64,000 nt of DNA from Pseudochryseolinea flava (GCF_003286915.1 NZ_QMFY01000001.1:1108085-1172084), one strand, 5' to 3'. Positions 46,478 through 54,250 are shown, counted from the first letter of the stretch. The notes: generated by a model from the sequence alone, not told the origin. Made by a program: numbers and translations.

Positions 46478-48961
46478 TTACCAATCGAAGTATTCATCCT
46501 TCTGCAGCTCTACTTCTTTCTTTTTCTTGGTGCCTTTATTTTTGAAGGCATCTTTTAGTTCTTGAACTTCCTTTTTCAGATCTGCAGAAATTTTCTTGCG
46601 AACGGCTTCTGTGTCATAAGCCACGCGATAGTTGTCTGCTGTACCTGTAATCTTTAGGAATAATTTACTCTGGCCCGAACCATCTTCTTCAACTGCATTT
46701 TGAGATTCCGGATCTGTAAACTTCCGCTTACGAAGGGGCGTGACGATACGATAATCGATTTGTTGATCGAACGTATGTGTGCCGCTTATTTTTAAGCTTG
46801 TAACATTCGTGCGGATTTCCATCTGTGGAATGTATACCGTTTTATTTTCGATGTGAACATCGTTCTTGAGATCCGAGAACCGCAGATGACTCAAGCCATC
46901 GTCGTCAACATACTTCTTTAATTTTAGTAGTGGTTCAAAATTGTTTAGCTCGCCCTGCTTTGCGACAAATGAAATGTCAGCGATAAGTGTTTCTTGAAAC
47001 AATTTTAAATTCTGGTTCAGTGTCATCTCAAGATTAACGTTGGCGTCTACCAAACCCTTCAGGTGTTTGTCTTCGATGAAGTCCTGTTTGAAGTTTTCAA
47101 AAACATAAAACACGCTGTCGATATGGATGCCTTGGAGTTTAAAGTCACTAACAACATCTATTGCTTTGGGATTATGTGCATCGACAATTCCAGAAAATAC
47201 TAGCCCGCCGCCCATCGTATTCATCGTGATACTGCGCGAAACTGCCATTTCATTCTTGACCAGCAAATCACCCTTGAGGTTATGCGCATGAAAGCGTTTA
47301 TATTTCATCGCCTTCACATCGCAATTGAAATTGAGGTTGATATTGCGCGAGATGCTGAATTGGTATTCTTGCGTTGCGCCAGCAGAAGGTTCGCCGAAGC
47401 CGATTGCAAACAACTGGTCGAGGTCTACAAAGTTTGATTTTAGATCTGTCTCTATCCCGATAGGTTGATCATCGAATAAAAGAAACGTGATGATGTTTTT
47501 AAAGAATCCATTGAGTAAGAAATCACTGTTGCCAAATTTGCATGATACATTACTCAGTGCAAGATCGTTGTTGCTGAACTGTAGATTGCCGTTTAGATTG
47601 TTAAGCGAAATCTTATCTTTTCCATAGTTAAAGCTGATTTGTTGGAGATCAATCGTTCCTTGTGTTGTAACGCGTTGCGCGGTGGTTCGTTTTTTAAGCA
47701 TGGCTAACTTACCTTCAAAAGCGATGTCGGCGTGTAGCGATCCCGTTACGTTTGTGATATTCTCCATTGGGTAAAATCCCATAACAGCGGCAGCATCTAC
47801 CTTGCCGTTAAAATTACAGATCACCTCTGGATCGTTGAAGTTTTGGATAATTAGATTTGCCGTAAATGATTCGTTGTTGAGATTGCCCTGAATGTTTTTT
47901 AAGATTAACACGGCTTTGTCAGAATCAGTAATATCCGCACTCGCAAAAGAGCCATCTAAGGTGGCGTTCTCAATCCGTGACTTGTATTCAGGATGAAATA
48001 TCGTAGCATCGTTAAATCCGAAGTCGACCGTGAAGGATGGGTTATGCTTTTTGCTAAGCTCGCCTTTCAATTTTGCATTGAAGTAAACGTCGCCGTTACT
48101 TTGATATTTATTGAATCCGCTAGCAATTGATTCGGGCAGTAATGAAAGTATTGTCTGTATATTCGTTTCCTTGCCGATCGCCGAGATGTCGATCAAATTC
48201 TTGTGTTTCCAGACATAACTCCCTTGTATTTTGAATTCAGATCCGGAAACGCTTAGGTCAGATGGATTGATGGTAAGACTGCGCGCGTCATCGTTGTAGA
48301 TTAAGCTACTGTGAATGCGAAATCCTTTTCCTCCGAGATAAGTTTGTCGATTAATGCTGAGGTCGGTTACAACATCGCCCTCAGCATCGATATGGTAAAG
48401 CGAACCATCGCTTTTGATTGACGCCAATAAATACTTGCTATCAAAATGAAGATCTTGCTCCGACTTTTGATCTGCATATCGAACTTTTGTGTTCTGAAGT
48501 TTGATGTTCTTTAGTTCAAGACGGAATGTTGATTCGGTGGACGCGCCTTCTTTTTTTGTTGAGGGTTTAACGATGTCGTAGTTGACCTGCCCTTTGTCGT
48601 TAATTTTGAGCGTTGTCTCGCTTTCTTTTAACTGCAAACCTCGAATGATATAGTCGCCTTTCCATACTTCAAATGGGTTGAGCTGGAATGAAATGGATTG
48701 TGCTGTAAGAAGGGGATAACTTCCGGGGTGACTATCTTCCACGTAAACATCGGTCAACACAATCGATAGGTTAGGGAAGTCTTCGAACAATGAGACGTCC
48801 ATCTTTTTGACGTCGACTTTGGTATTGAGATGTTTATTAACTTCTGTGACAAATTGCTGAAGAATTTTGTCTTTAAACAAGAAGGCAGAGATCACCAAGG
48901 CGAGGAAGATGGTGGCGACTCCGAGGAGCACATAAAAAAATATTTTGCGCGCTAATTTCAA
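46478..48961 (-). CDS. AsmA-family inner-membrane-anchored protein
   Basis: An 827-aa protein with one N-terminal helix (residues about 6-30: RKIFFYVLLGVATIFLALVISAFL) and a large periplasmic part with repeated beta strands (LQLKESETTLKINDKGQV, IDLQQISFNYG). The C-terminal AsmA_2-type region holds YRIVTPLRKRKF. A Lys-rich coiled tail ends the protein. AsmA-like proteins are bridge-forming lipid-transport proteins in E. coli (YhdP/TamB relatives). Start codon TTG. It is convergent with the YCF48/PKD gene, with three bases between. Confidence 0.88.
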   Translation of the reverse strand: MKLARKIFFYVLLGVATIFLALVISAFLFKDKILQQFVTEVNKHLNTKVDVKKMDVSLFEDFPNLSIVLTDVYVEDSHPGSYPLLTAQSISFQLNPFEVWKGDYIIRGLQLKESETTLKINDKGQVNYDIVKPSTKKEGASTESTFRLELKNIKLQNTKVRYADQKSEQDLHFDSKYLLASIKSDGSLYHIDAEGDVVTDLSINRQTYLGGKGFRIHSSLIYNDDARSLTINPSDLSVSGSEFKIQGSYVWKHKNLIDISAIGKETNIQTILSLLPESIASGFNKYQSNGDVYFNAKLKGELSKKHNPSFTVDFGFNDATIFHPEYKSRIENATLDGSFASADITDSDKAVLILKNIQGNLNNESFTANLIIQNFNDPEVICNFNGKVDAAAVMGFYPMENITNVTGSLHADIAFEGKLAMLKKRTTAQRVTTQGTIDLQQISFNYGKDKISLNNLNGNLQFSNNDLALSNVSCKFGNSDFLLNGFFKNIITFLLFDDQPIGIETDLKSNFVDLDQLFAIGFGEPSAGATQEYQFSISRNINLNFNCDVKAMKYKRFHAHNLKGDLLVKNEMAVSRSITMNTMGGGLVFSGIVDAHNPKAIDVVSDFKLQGIHIDSVFYVFENFKQDFIEDKHLKGLVDANVNLEMTLNQNLKLFQETLIADISFVAKQGELNNFEPLLKLKKYVDDDGLSHLRFSDLKNDVHIENKTVYIPQMEIRTNVTSLKISGTHTFDQQIDYRIVTPLRKRKFTDPESQNAVEEDGSGQSKLFLKITGTADNYRVAYDTEAVRKKISADLKKEVQELKDAFKNKGTKKKKEVELQKDEYFDW

Positions 48962-49153
48962 GGTTAAAAAACTATCGCAAAAATATATTCAATTTTCGAA
49001 CCATAATTACAAAAGCGCCGAAAAGGTAGTGCCTACTCAGCTCGCCTAAAACTTCAGACCAGCAATGTTAACCGGTGAACTATTCTTAACGTGGACATTG
49101 CTTCGCGGCATTAGCACTGTGTCGTGCAATTCGGAAGGAGTAGGAGCAAATGA

Positions 49154-49183
49154 AAAAGGCCATCACTTTCGTGATGGCCTTTT
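49154..49183 (-). terminator. terminator downstream of tRNA-Val
   Basis: A perfect 13-bp stem (aaaaggccatcac with gtgatggcctttt) with loop tttc lies directly after the tRNA 3' end on the minus strand. A five-A run at 49153-49157 supplies the U-tract on that strand. Its reverse could also serve plus-strand transcripts. Confidence 0.85.
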
Positions 49184-49184
49184 G

Positions 49185-49259
49185 TGGGAGCTGAGGGGTT
49201 CGAACCCCCGACCCTCTGCTTGTAAGGCAGATGCTCTGAACCAGCTGAGCTAAGCTCCC
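49185..49259 (-). tRNA. tRNA-Val (anticodon TAC)
   Basis: 75 bases fold as a full cloverleaf: 7-bp acceptor gggagct/agctccc, D-stem gctc/gagc, anticodon stem tctgc/gcaga around the loop cttacaa (TAC, reading GUA), a 5-base variable loop and a T-arm with ttcgaac. The discriminator base is A, and the CCA end is not encoded. It is a single, isolated tRNA with its own terminator. Confidence 0.96.
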
Positions 49260-49413
49260 TTAATCAATCAAAACCCCTTCGTTTTGTGAATTTGCTTCGA
49301 TTTGGGACTGCAAATGTAGCAGAGATTTCTAAATGTGCAAAAAATCAGCAACCGTCAGGTTAAAAATTATTTCAAGAAATGAAAAAATGCGTAAAACAGC
49401 GTTTCTGATCGAA

Positions 49414-50709
49414 TTAATGCTGTTTTATCGGAACCTCAATCGAAAATTCGGCGCCAGCGTTTGGCTCCGACTTAACGGAGATCGATCCACCCATCATTTC
49501 AACAAAATCTCTTGTTATCAATAACCCAATGCCAATACCCGATTCGTTTCTGGTCCCTGGCGTTGAATGTTTGCCAGCAAGGAAAAGTTTATCGAGCACT
49601 TCTTTCGGCATTCCGATCCCATCGTCCTTCACCGATATTGTATAAGTTCCATTGTTTTGTGACGATGAAACCGTGATCGCACCATTAGGGTGTGAAAATT
49701 TTATAGCGTTGGATAAGAAATTGCGCATGACAATCTTGAGTATTTCTCTATCGACATTCAAATTATCGCGACTGTTTACATTGTTTATGATCTGAATGTT
49801 CTTGTCCCCCGCGGCAAACTCTAACGAACGACTTACTTCGTTGATTAAATTTTTTGTGTCTACCTGCTCCACCACTGGCGTAAATCCTTCGAGTTGTGAT
49901 TTTGACCACCGCACCAAGTTCCCCAATAGACTCGAGAGGTTGCTTAGTGACTGTTTTACTTTTCTAGAATGATTGGCTAGCTCTTCATCAGTAAGCAGAT
50001 TTTGCTCCTTTAAGTGCAGTAATCCAACCAATGAGTTTAATGGTGACGCGATGTCGTGCGACAAAATTGAAATCAACTTTGTTTTCAGTTTATTCAACTC
50101 AAAGTTCTTTCGCCTCGACTCGATGAGTTGTGCGCGATGAAGAAAGCTTAGAACCCGGTGACGTTCGATGAAGAATCCAATGAGACATGATAGCGTGCAA
50201 CTTAACAATATGTTAAAAGTTTGTGCTAGATGTGCTTCACCATGGTTTGAAACATGAAAAGAATAAAGGATATATGCGGCGGATAAACAGACCATCTGAC
50301 CAATCTTAAATCGTGATGGATGGCCTAGGGTAGTGTTAAATCCGAACGCAAAGAGGCATGTAACGTTGGGAAGAAAGAAGTCAGGTACACCACCAAAATA
50401 GTCAATTAAAAAACCGCTGATAAAAAGCAGTGAAGACAAAAGGTAACACGCGGCATGTAGTTGTGTTACCGTAACCTTGGCTCGATAAGTGAATAATGTG
50501 CATGCGGCAAAAATGACTACGCAGATGCCGCGTAGTAAAAACACTTCGAAGAAATTTTCCGCGCGCCAATAATCAATGATGATAAATACGCTCATCATGA
50601 CAGCGCCAAGGATACTGAGCCACCGGAGAGAAAATAGCTCATGCGCCAGGATTACTTCATAGTAAGTCCTTTCTTTATCCTTAGACTTAAGAATCCATTT
50701 GACGTGCAT
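49414..50709 (-). CDS. membrane sensor histidine kinase with multi-helix N-terminus
   Basis: A 431-aa kinase. Residues about 25-190 form six hydrophobic helices with no clear ligand domain. A HisKA domain carries the phospho-His in ISILSHDIASPLNSLVG. The HATPase domain shows the N-box LRNFLSNAIKFSHPNG-like sequence (RNFLSNAIKF), G1 VKDDGIGMP and G2 SGIGIGLLITRDFVEMMGG. No receiver domain is fused and no response regulator lies alongside, so the partner is unknown. It ends at 49414 on the far side of the tRNA. A 132-base gap separates it from the sdp locus. Confidence 0.92.
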   Translation of the reverse strand: MHVKWILKSKDKERTYYEVILAHELFSLRWLSILGAVMMSVFIIIDYWRAENFFEVFLLRGICVVIFAACTLFTYRAKVTVTQLHAACYLLSSLLFISGFLIDYFGGVPDFFLPNVTCLFAFGFNTTLGHPSRFKIGQMVCLSAAYILYSFHVSNHGEAHLAQTFNILLSCTLSCLIGFFIERHRVLSFLHRAQLIESRRKNFELNKLKTKLISILSHDIASPLNSLVGLLHLKEQNLLTDEELANHSRKVKQSLSNLSSLLGNLVRWSKSQLEGFTPVVEQVDTKNLINEVSRSLEFAAGDKNIQIINNVNSRDNLNVDREILKIVMRNFLSNAIKFSHPNGAITVSSSQNNGTYTISVKDDGIGMPKEVLDKLFLAGKHSTPGTRNESGIGIGLLITRDFVEMMGGSISVKSEPNAGAEFSIEVPIKQH

Positions 50710-50805
50710 GATAACGGAGAGGTGTGTAGTCTAAGTTAACGAATTTAACGTGAACTCAAACACCAAACACTGTACCGAAGAAAATCAACGTATGTTTGCA
50801 GGGCC

Positions 50806-50862
50806 TCAGACTTTTACTTTGCGACCACTGCATCGATCGCCTCATGACCATTCATCGTGCTT
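50806..50862 (-). pseudogene. eroded receiver-domain remnant at the sdpB 3' end
   Basis: The minus strand reads [10 protein letters not shown] and then almost at once VAK-stop, two pieces of the C-terminal receiver of the hybrid kinase at 54401-58606. Bases 50831-50862 match 54655-54686 at 29 of 32 positions. Bases 50806-50830 match the kinase's last codons (54401-54426) with two 1-base gaps and one mismatch. About 230 bases between the two pieces are missing. The sdpB stop codon lies inside this remnant, so its last residues derive from it. Confidence 0.75.
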
Positions 50863-51436
50863 GACTTTGGATGTAGAATCACGTTTGAATGGCATTGTTG
50901 TGTGGGAGGGAAGCAGATAGATAATCAACGCCCCAGCCATGCTAAAGAAAAAACTCACCAGGCCATGGATCAGCATGATGACGAAATGAAAAGCGATCCC
51001 CAGTAAAAAAACATATCGCTTTAGCGGATGATTTTCTTTCAGCGTGAATACCGCAAAAATCAGAAACTCCACAAATAGTGCGCCCCACGTCAAAACTGTT
51101 ACCGGTACAGGTTTGGATAGCACCCATACAAAGATAGGTTGAGTGTCTGTGGTGACACCGAACATTGGGTTAAGGAACCAATAGTAAACGGCAGTCCCAT
51201 CAGCCCATTCCGAAACGGAGAATTTAGAAACGCAAGCCTGAAAGTAAATGTATGCCACTTGTATTTTTATCACCACTAACGTTGAATACGCTACTAACCT
51301 TAATGATGCGTTGTGTTGATATGTATTGACGTGCCAATGGTTACGTCGTCTGTCCAGCAAACAAATTGGGATTAGCAACAATGTTAGAACGGTGACCACT
51401 TGATCGCCACCGTCGACGATGGTTGCTGTTGTCATA
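50842..51436 (-). CDS. sdpB: SdpB-family protein, downstream part of a frameshifted gene
   Basis: The second part of a vitamin-K-carboxylase/HTTM-like membrane protein. It continues from MTTATIVDGGDQVVTVLT, a hallmark of SdpB-family sequences, through LLIPICLLDRRRNHW and several membrane helices. It joins the upstream part if one T is restored in the short run at 51436-51438, giving about 308 aa. SdpA and SdpB are required in Bacillus subtilis to turn pro-SdpC into active toxin. An in-frame ATG at 51525 overlaps the upstream part out of register and is unlikely to be the native start. The final residues come from the kinase remnant. Confidence 0.82.
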
Positions 51437-51767
51437 AACTGAAAGTTACCCACCAATGGAAAATGCATGTTACCGCTGGATAGAATCCAATGATTGTTAT
51501 AGTCAATATGCCTATAGAAATCCACCGTGCGACCTCGAGATTGTCATGTAGCAAGCAGAATAAGCTAAACTTACTCACACCAATGCAACTTGGAATGTCC
51601 GGGCTTCCCACAATTGGCCTGAATACCGTTGCCGATTCATTGAAGAGTAGCGTGATGAGTGTTGCTAAAGCCAAGGATGTTCGGCAAAATCCAAGCGTAT
51701 TGTCCCAAGGCGTGAAGTTCGAGACGCGTTCGTCAAAATACTTTCCAAGCTTACCAATTACTGACAT
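51432..51767 (-). CDS. sdpB: SdpB-family protein, upstream part of a frameshifted gene
   Basis: 111 codons encode the N-terminus and first two membrane helices (FCRTSLALATLITLLFN, WISIGILTITIIGFYPAV). It includes the FHWWVTFS element that precedes DGGDQ in the family. The frame stops at TGA (51432-51434) just as the other frame takes over, so a one-base loss is inferred. It starts 10 bases before the sdpA stop, so the two genes are translationally coupled. Confidence 0.8.
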   Translation of the reverse strand: MSVIGKLGKYFDERVSNFTPWDNTLGFCRTSLALATLITLLFNESATVFRPIVGSPDIPSCIGVSKFSLFCLLHDNLEVARWISIGILTITIIGFYPAVTCIFHWWVTFSL

Positions 51768-52306
51768 ACAAATTCAACTAAAACATATTGAAAGGGCATA
51801 TGAATCTTCTCGGTATGTTCGCTCCATGCCCAAGGGACAGGCGCTCTTGAAACAAAGAGATATTCTCCACACAACTGGGGTGCCTTTAACTGGTTTCTTA
51901 CCAAAAATTTCTTTTGTTCATCGATACAGTCAAATGTTCCTGTTGAGCAGCTATCCCATAAAACGGCAGACTGAGAAAATAACAACGCATACTCGCTACC
52001 GATAGCCCTTGCCTTTCGGCTCATTCCAAAATAATTTTCCATCGAACCATTGTAGACATGACTCGGCTGAAGCCATTGACGACCACTGTCACGCTGAAAA
52101 ATGTAGATAAGATTTTCCCTTGGATTTCGAGTGAAAAAACTCCAACCTTCTGGAGCGATTGTTTTGATGATAAGCTTCGGAACATAAGGAAGAGAAACAG
52201 GATTACGCGGTAAAGAAGCAAGTACAACAGAGAAGATACATGCTATCCATAATGCACCAAGAAAAATGCATTTCCATCCAAACTTTGTGTAGTAATAGGG
52301 ATCCAT
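51758..52306 (-). CDS. sdpA: SdpA-family antimicrobial peptide system protein
   Basis: 182 aa with one N-terminal helix (about 12-32) and a cytoplasmic/periplasmic domain. It has the family features PKLIIKTIAPEGWSFFTRNPRE (the GWxFFTRNPRE element), a middle FGMSRKARAIGSEYALL and CSTGTFDCID. SdpA is needed with SdpB for maturation of the secreted SDP toxin in B. subtilis. It is intact, unlike its neighbours. It starts 66 bases after the sdpC frame ends and overlaps sdpB by 10 bases. A hairpin lies between sdpC and this gene. Confidence 0.88.
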   Translation of the reverse strand: MDPYYYTKFGWKCIFLGALWIACIFSVVLASLPRNPVSLPYVPKLIIKTIAPEGWSFFTRNPRENLIYIFQRDSGRQWLQPSHVYNGSMENYFGMSRKARAIGSEYALLFSQSAVLWDSCSTGTFDCIDEQKKFLVRNQLKAPQLCGEYLFVSRAPVPWAWSEHTEKIHMPFQYVLVEFVCQ

Positions 52307-52321
52307 AAGGAATGATAAAAC

Positions 52322-52355
52322 AGGACAAGTTTATTTCTGTAAACAAACTTGTCCT
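52322..52355 (-). terminator. hairpin between sdpC and sdpA (possible attenuator)
   Basis: The arms aggacaagttt (52322-52332) and aaacttgtcct (52345-52355) are perfect 11-base complements around a 12-base loop. On the minus strand the stem is followed by gtttta, a weak U-tract. It sits between the toxin gene and the maturation genes, where partial termination would raise sdpC relative to sdpA and sdpB. Confidence 0.6.
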
Positions 52356-52372
52356 ATAGATTGAAAACAGCC

Positions 52373-52615
52373 TTACTCCTGAGCTAACGATAGGTTCGAT
52401 GCAATTGAATTAACTACCTGCTCACCGAGAAGATTTCCTGCGTCTACCGAGGCGCTTTCCTGGGTTTCGTCAACCATAACCCATACCAGCGTGATTACTA
52501 CCAACGCGACAGCTGCAACAGCAATAGCAATTGGACCTACAACAAGCGCTGCCTGTTCTTTTGCCGCTGAGTTGGGAACACCGGTGTCAAGATAATTTAC
52601 AGCAAGCCCACTGAT
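52373..52615 (-). CDS. sdpC: SdpC-family toxin C-terminal region, out of frame with its N-terminus
   Basis: 80 codons, without an ATG start, continue the sdpC sequence in the -1 frame: ISGLAVNYLDTG, then a 27-residue hydrophobic run beginning AALVVGPIAIAV and ending WVMV, and an acidic/Ser-rich tail ending SLAQE. In B. subtilis the mature SDP toxin is a hydrophobic internal segment of SdpC, so this is the likely toxin. No cysteines occur in it, so the disulfide of SDP is absent. Joining to the N-terminal part needs one A added to the aaa at 52615-52617 (plus-strand ttt). Confidence 0.7.
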   Translation of the reverse strand: MSGLAVNYLDTGVPNSAAKEQAALVVGPIAIAVAAVALVVITLVWVMVDETQESASVDAGNLLGEQVVNSIASNLSLAQE

Positions 52616-53130
52616 TTAGCCTTGAATTCGCCTCTGTTTACAACGGAACCGCTGAGCACAACTTCTTTAAAATTTGTTTTGCTTTTAAGCTGCTGTGTAA
52701 GCTCCAGAAAATCATTTTCCTTAACGCCATACATAGATTCAATTGTTCTTACGAGAACAGCACTAGAACGTTTGAGTGCTGCAGAAATTCTTAAGTGATC
52801 TCCACTTGTAATGTCCCGCTTGAACGACTTGAAAAATAATGGGTTACTTTCTCCGATTACCTGAATTGCTTGCTGTTGGAATTTTTTAAACGCTGCAATT
52901 TCAGCTTCGCTCGTAAGGTAATTTTTGAGTTGACTTCTTTCGTACAGCTCAGGCACCATTGCGGCAACTTTGCCTTCACCAAAGAAAAGTCCTATAAACA
53001 ATTCTTCACCGGTCGCGCTGCTCACCTGAGAACGTTTGCTTTCGGGCGACTGACAACTTGTGATGAAAAGTGCAAGGGCAATTACGCCGCTGACATACCA
53101 TTTAGATGCGATCTTTTTAAATGTTTTCAT
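52597..53130 (-). CDS. sdpC: SdpC-family antimicrobial peptide precursor, N-terminal part (frameshifted)
   Basis: 177 codons. The N-terminus has a lipoprotein-like signal with FITSC (Cys 26). Residues 41-60 (TGEELFIGLFFGEGKVAAMV) match the SdpC-family hallmark GEDYFRGLLFGxGEVGKLI. The sequence then resembles SdpC to VVNRGEFKAK. The frame ends a few codons later, before the hydrophobic toxin segment, which continues in the -1 frame; the whole precursor would be about 251 aa. It is the first gene of sdpC-sdpA-sdpB and diverges from sdpR. The divergent region is 140 bases long. Confidence 0.82.
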   Translation of the reverse strand: MKTFKKIASKWYVSGVIALALFITSCQSPESKRSQVSSATGEELFIGLFFGEGKVAAMVPELYERSQLKNYLTSEAEIAAFKKFQQQAIQVIGESNPLFFKSFKRDITSGDHLRISAALKRSSAVLVRTIESMYGVKENDFLELTQQLKSKTNFKEVVLSGSVVNRGEFKAKSVGLL

Positions 53131-53233
53131 AAGAGAAATGGGGTTAGGCTTTCAATATATAATAGCTCATTCGGATTAACCAAGAAGCACCTCTTCCTGC
53201 CTGAATACCCTTATCAAATTTTTCTTCATCGAA

Positions 53234-53263
53234 TAAACATTTAGACATTTGCCTAAATGTTTA
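53234..53263. promoter_or_regulatory. candidate SdpR operator (perfect 11-bp inverted repeat)
   Basis: taaacatttag (53234-53244) and ctaaatgttta (53253-53263) are perfect inverted arms with an 8-base spacer. They lie 7 bases before the sdpR start, in the region shared with the divergent sdpC. Size and symmetry suit an ArsR-family dimer, and the position suits autorepression as known for SdpR in B. subtilis. Inference from sequence and context. Confidence 0.7.
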
Positions 53264-53270
53264 ATTTAGT

Positions 53271-53534
53271 ATGAATGCTTTGTTTCGTGCTTTGAATGAT
53301 CCCATTCGAAGAGAAATACTGGAGATTCTCAAAAAAAAGGGAGATCTGTCGGCCGGGCAGATTGCCAATCACTTCAATGTTTCAAAACCAAGCATCTCTC
53401 ACCATTTGGATTTACTGAAACAAGCATCGCTTGTTCATGTTGTGAGGGACGGACAGTTCCTCTACTATTCGATTAATACAACCATTATTGATGAACTCCT
53501 GAAATGGGCGATGAAGTTATCGACTTCCAAATAG
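53271..53534 (+). CDS. sdpR: SdpR-like ArsR-family autorepressor
   Basis: An 87-aa winged-helix repressor. It begins NALFRALNDPIRREILEILKKKG, the SdpR/ArsR opening. The recognition helix lies in QIANHFNVSKPSISHHLDLL. The wing VRDGQFLYYSIN and a C-terminal dimerisation helix follow. No metal-binding ELCVCDL motif, so it is not a metal sensor. It probably binds the inverted repeat just upstream and is titrated by SdpI when SdpI is bound by toxin, as shown for the B. subtilis system. sdpI starts 23 bases later. Confidence 0.92.
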   Translation: MNALFRALNDPIRREILEILKKKGDLSAGQIANHFNVSKPSISHHLDLLKQASLVHVVRDGQFLYYSINTTIIDELLKWAMKLSTSK

Positions 53535-53557
53535 GACGTAGGCTAATTCTAAAAACG

Positions 53558-54208
53558 ATGAAACTCAAAACCGCAGACTTTCTAGTACTCGTTATTGCTT
53601 CCATTCCTCTTATTTACTGGTTGCAGGTTGGCCACATAATGCCTGATCGTGTACCCACGCATTGGAATATTCGTGGACAAGCAGATGCCTGGCAGAGCAG
53701 GGATGATTTGCCGGTTTTTCTAGCCGTTTTGGCTGGTGTTGGAATACTGCTTTATATCATTTTGCGCACGCTAAAAAAAATAGATCCGAAACGTTCCGCT
53801 CAACTCAATGAAGCAACAGCAATAAAAGTTGGTGTTGGAATTGTCACGATGATTACGATGCTTGGACTACTCATGCTGTATGCGCCTTTGAAAGGTTATG
53901 ATATTGTTAGCGGCGTTTTTCTGCTGATTAGTTTATTCTTCGCATTTCTTGGTAACGTGATGTATAACATTAAGCAGAATTATTTTATAGGAATACGCCT
54001 TCCGTGGACACTTGACAGTGAGGATAACTGGACGCGGACACATCGTCTTGCTGGAGTGCTTTGGTTTGTAGGAGGGATTTGTTGTGCTGCACTTACCTTT
54101 TTAGTAACGCCGCAGTCAATGGCTCCTGTCTTCTTTACTGTAGCCATTAGCCTTCTCATTATTCCCAGCGTTTATTCTTTTCTATTATTCCGACGGTCAA
54201 AAGGTTAG
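53558..54208 (+). CDS. sdpI: SdpI-family toxin immunity protein
   Basis: About 216 aa with six helices. The N-terminal DUF1648 part holds the PDRVPTHWNIRGQADAW signature. The C-terminal SdpI part holds LGNVMYNIKQNYFIGIRLPWTL and DNWTRTHRLAG, diagnostic of SdpI. In B. subtilis SdpI gives immunity to SDP and, when toxin-bound, sequesters SdpR at the membrane. The frame extends to 53504 into sdpR; ATG 53558 (MKLKTADFL) is chosen because it follows the sdpR stop and begins at the first helix. It is intact. Confidence 0.93.
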   Translation: MKLKTADFLVLVIASIPLIYWLQVGHIMPDRVPTHWNIRGQADAWQSRDDLPVFLAVLAGVGILLYIILRTLKKIDPKRSAQLNEATAIKVGVGIVTMITMLGLLMLYAPLKGYDIVSGVFLLISLFFAFLGNVMYNIKQNYFIGIRLPWTLDSEDNWTRTHRLAGVLWFVGGICCAALTFLVTPQSMAPVFFTVAISLLIIPSVYSFLLFRRSKG

Positions 54209-54250
54209 ATCAGCTTCTTGGAGAAGATTAAGATTAGACTGCTCTACCAT

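Noticed and set aside
49065..49253. 62-codon plus-strand ORF overlapping the tRNA
   Set aside because: It runs through the tRNA-Val cloverleaf and its terminator.
51490..52005. 171-codon plus-strand ORF across sdpA/sdpB
   Set aside because: Antisense to SdpA/SdpB coding sequence; no family signature, and the minus-strand frames carry SdpA and SdpB motifs.
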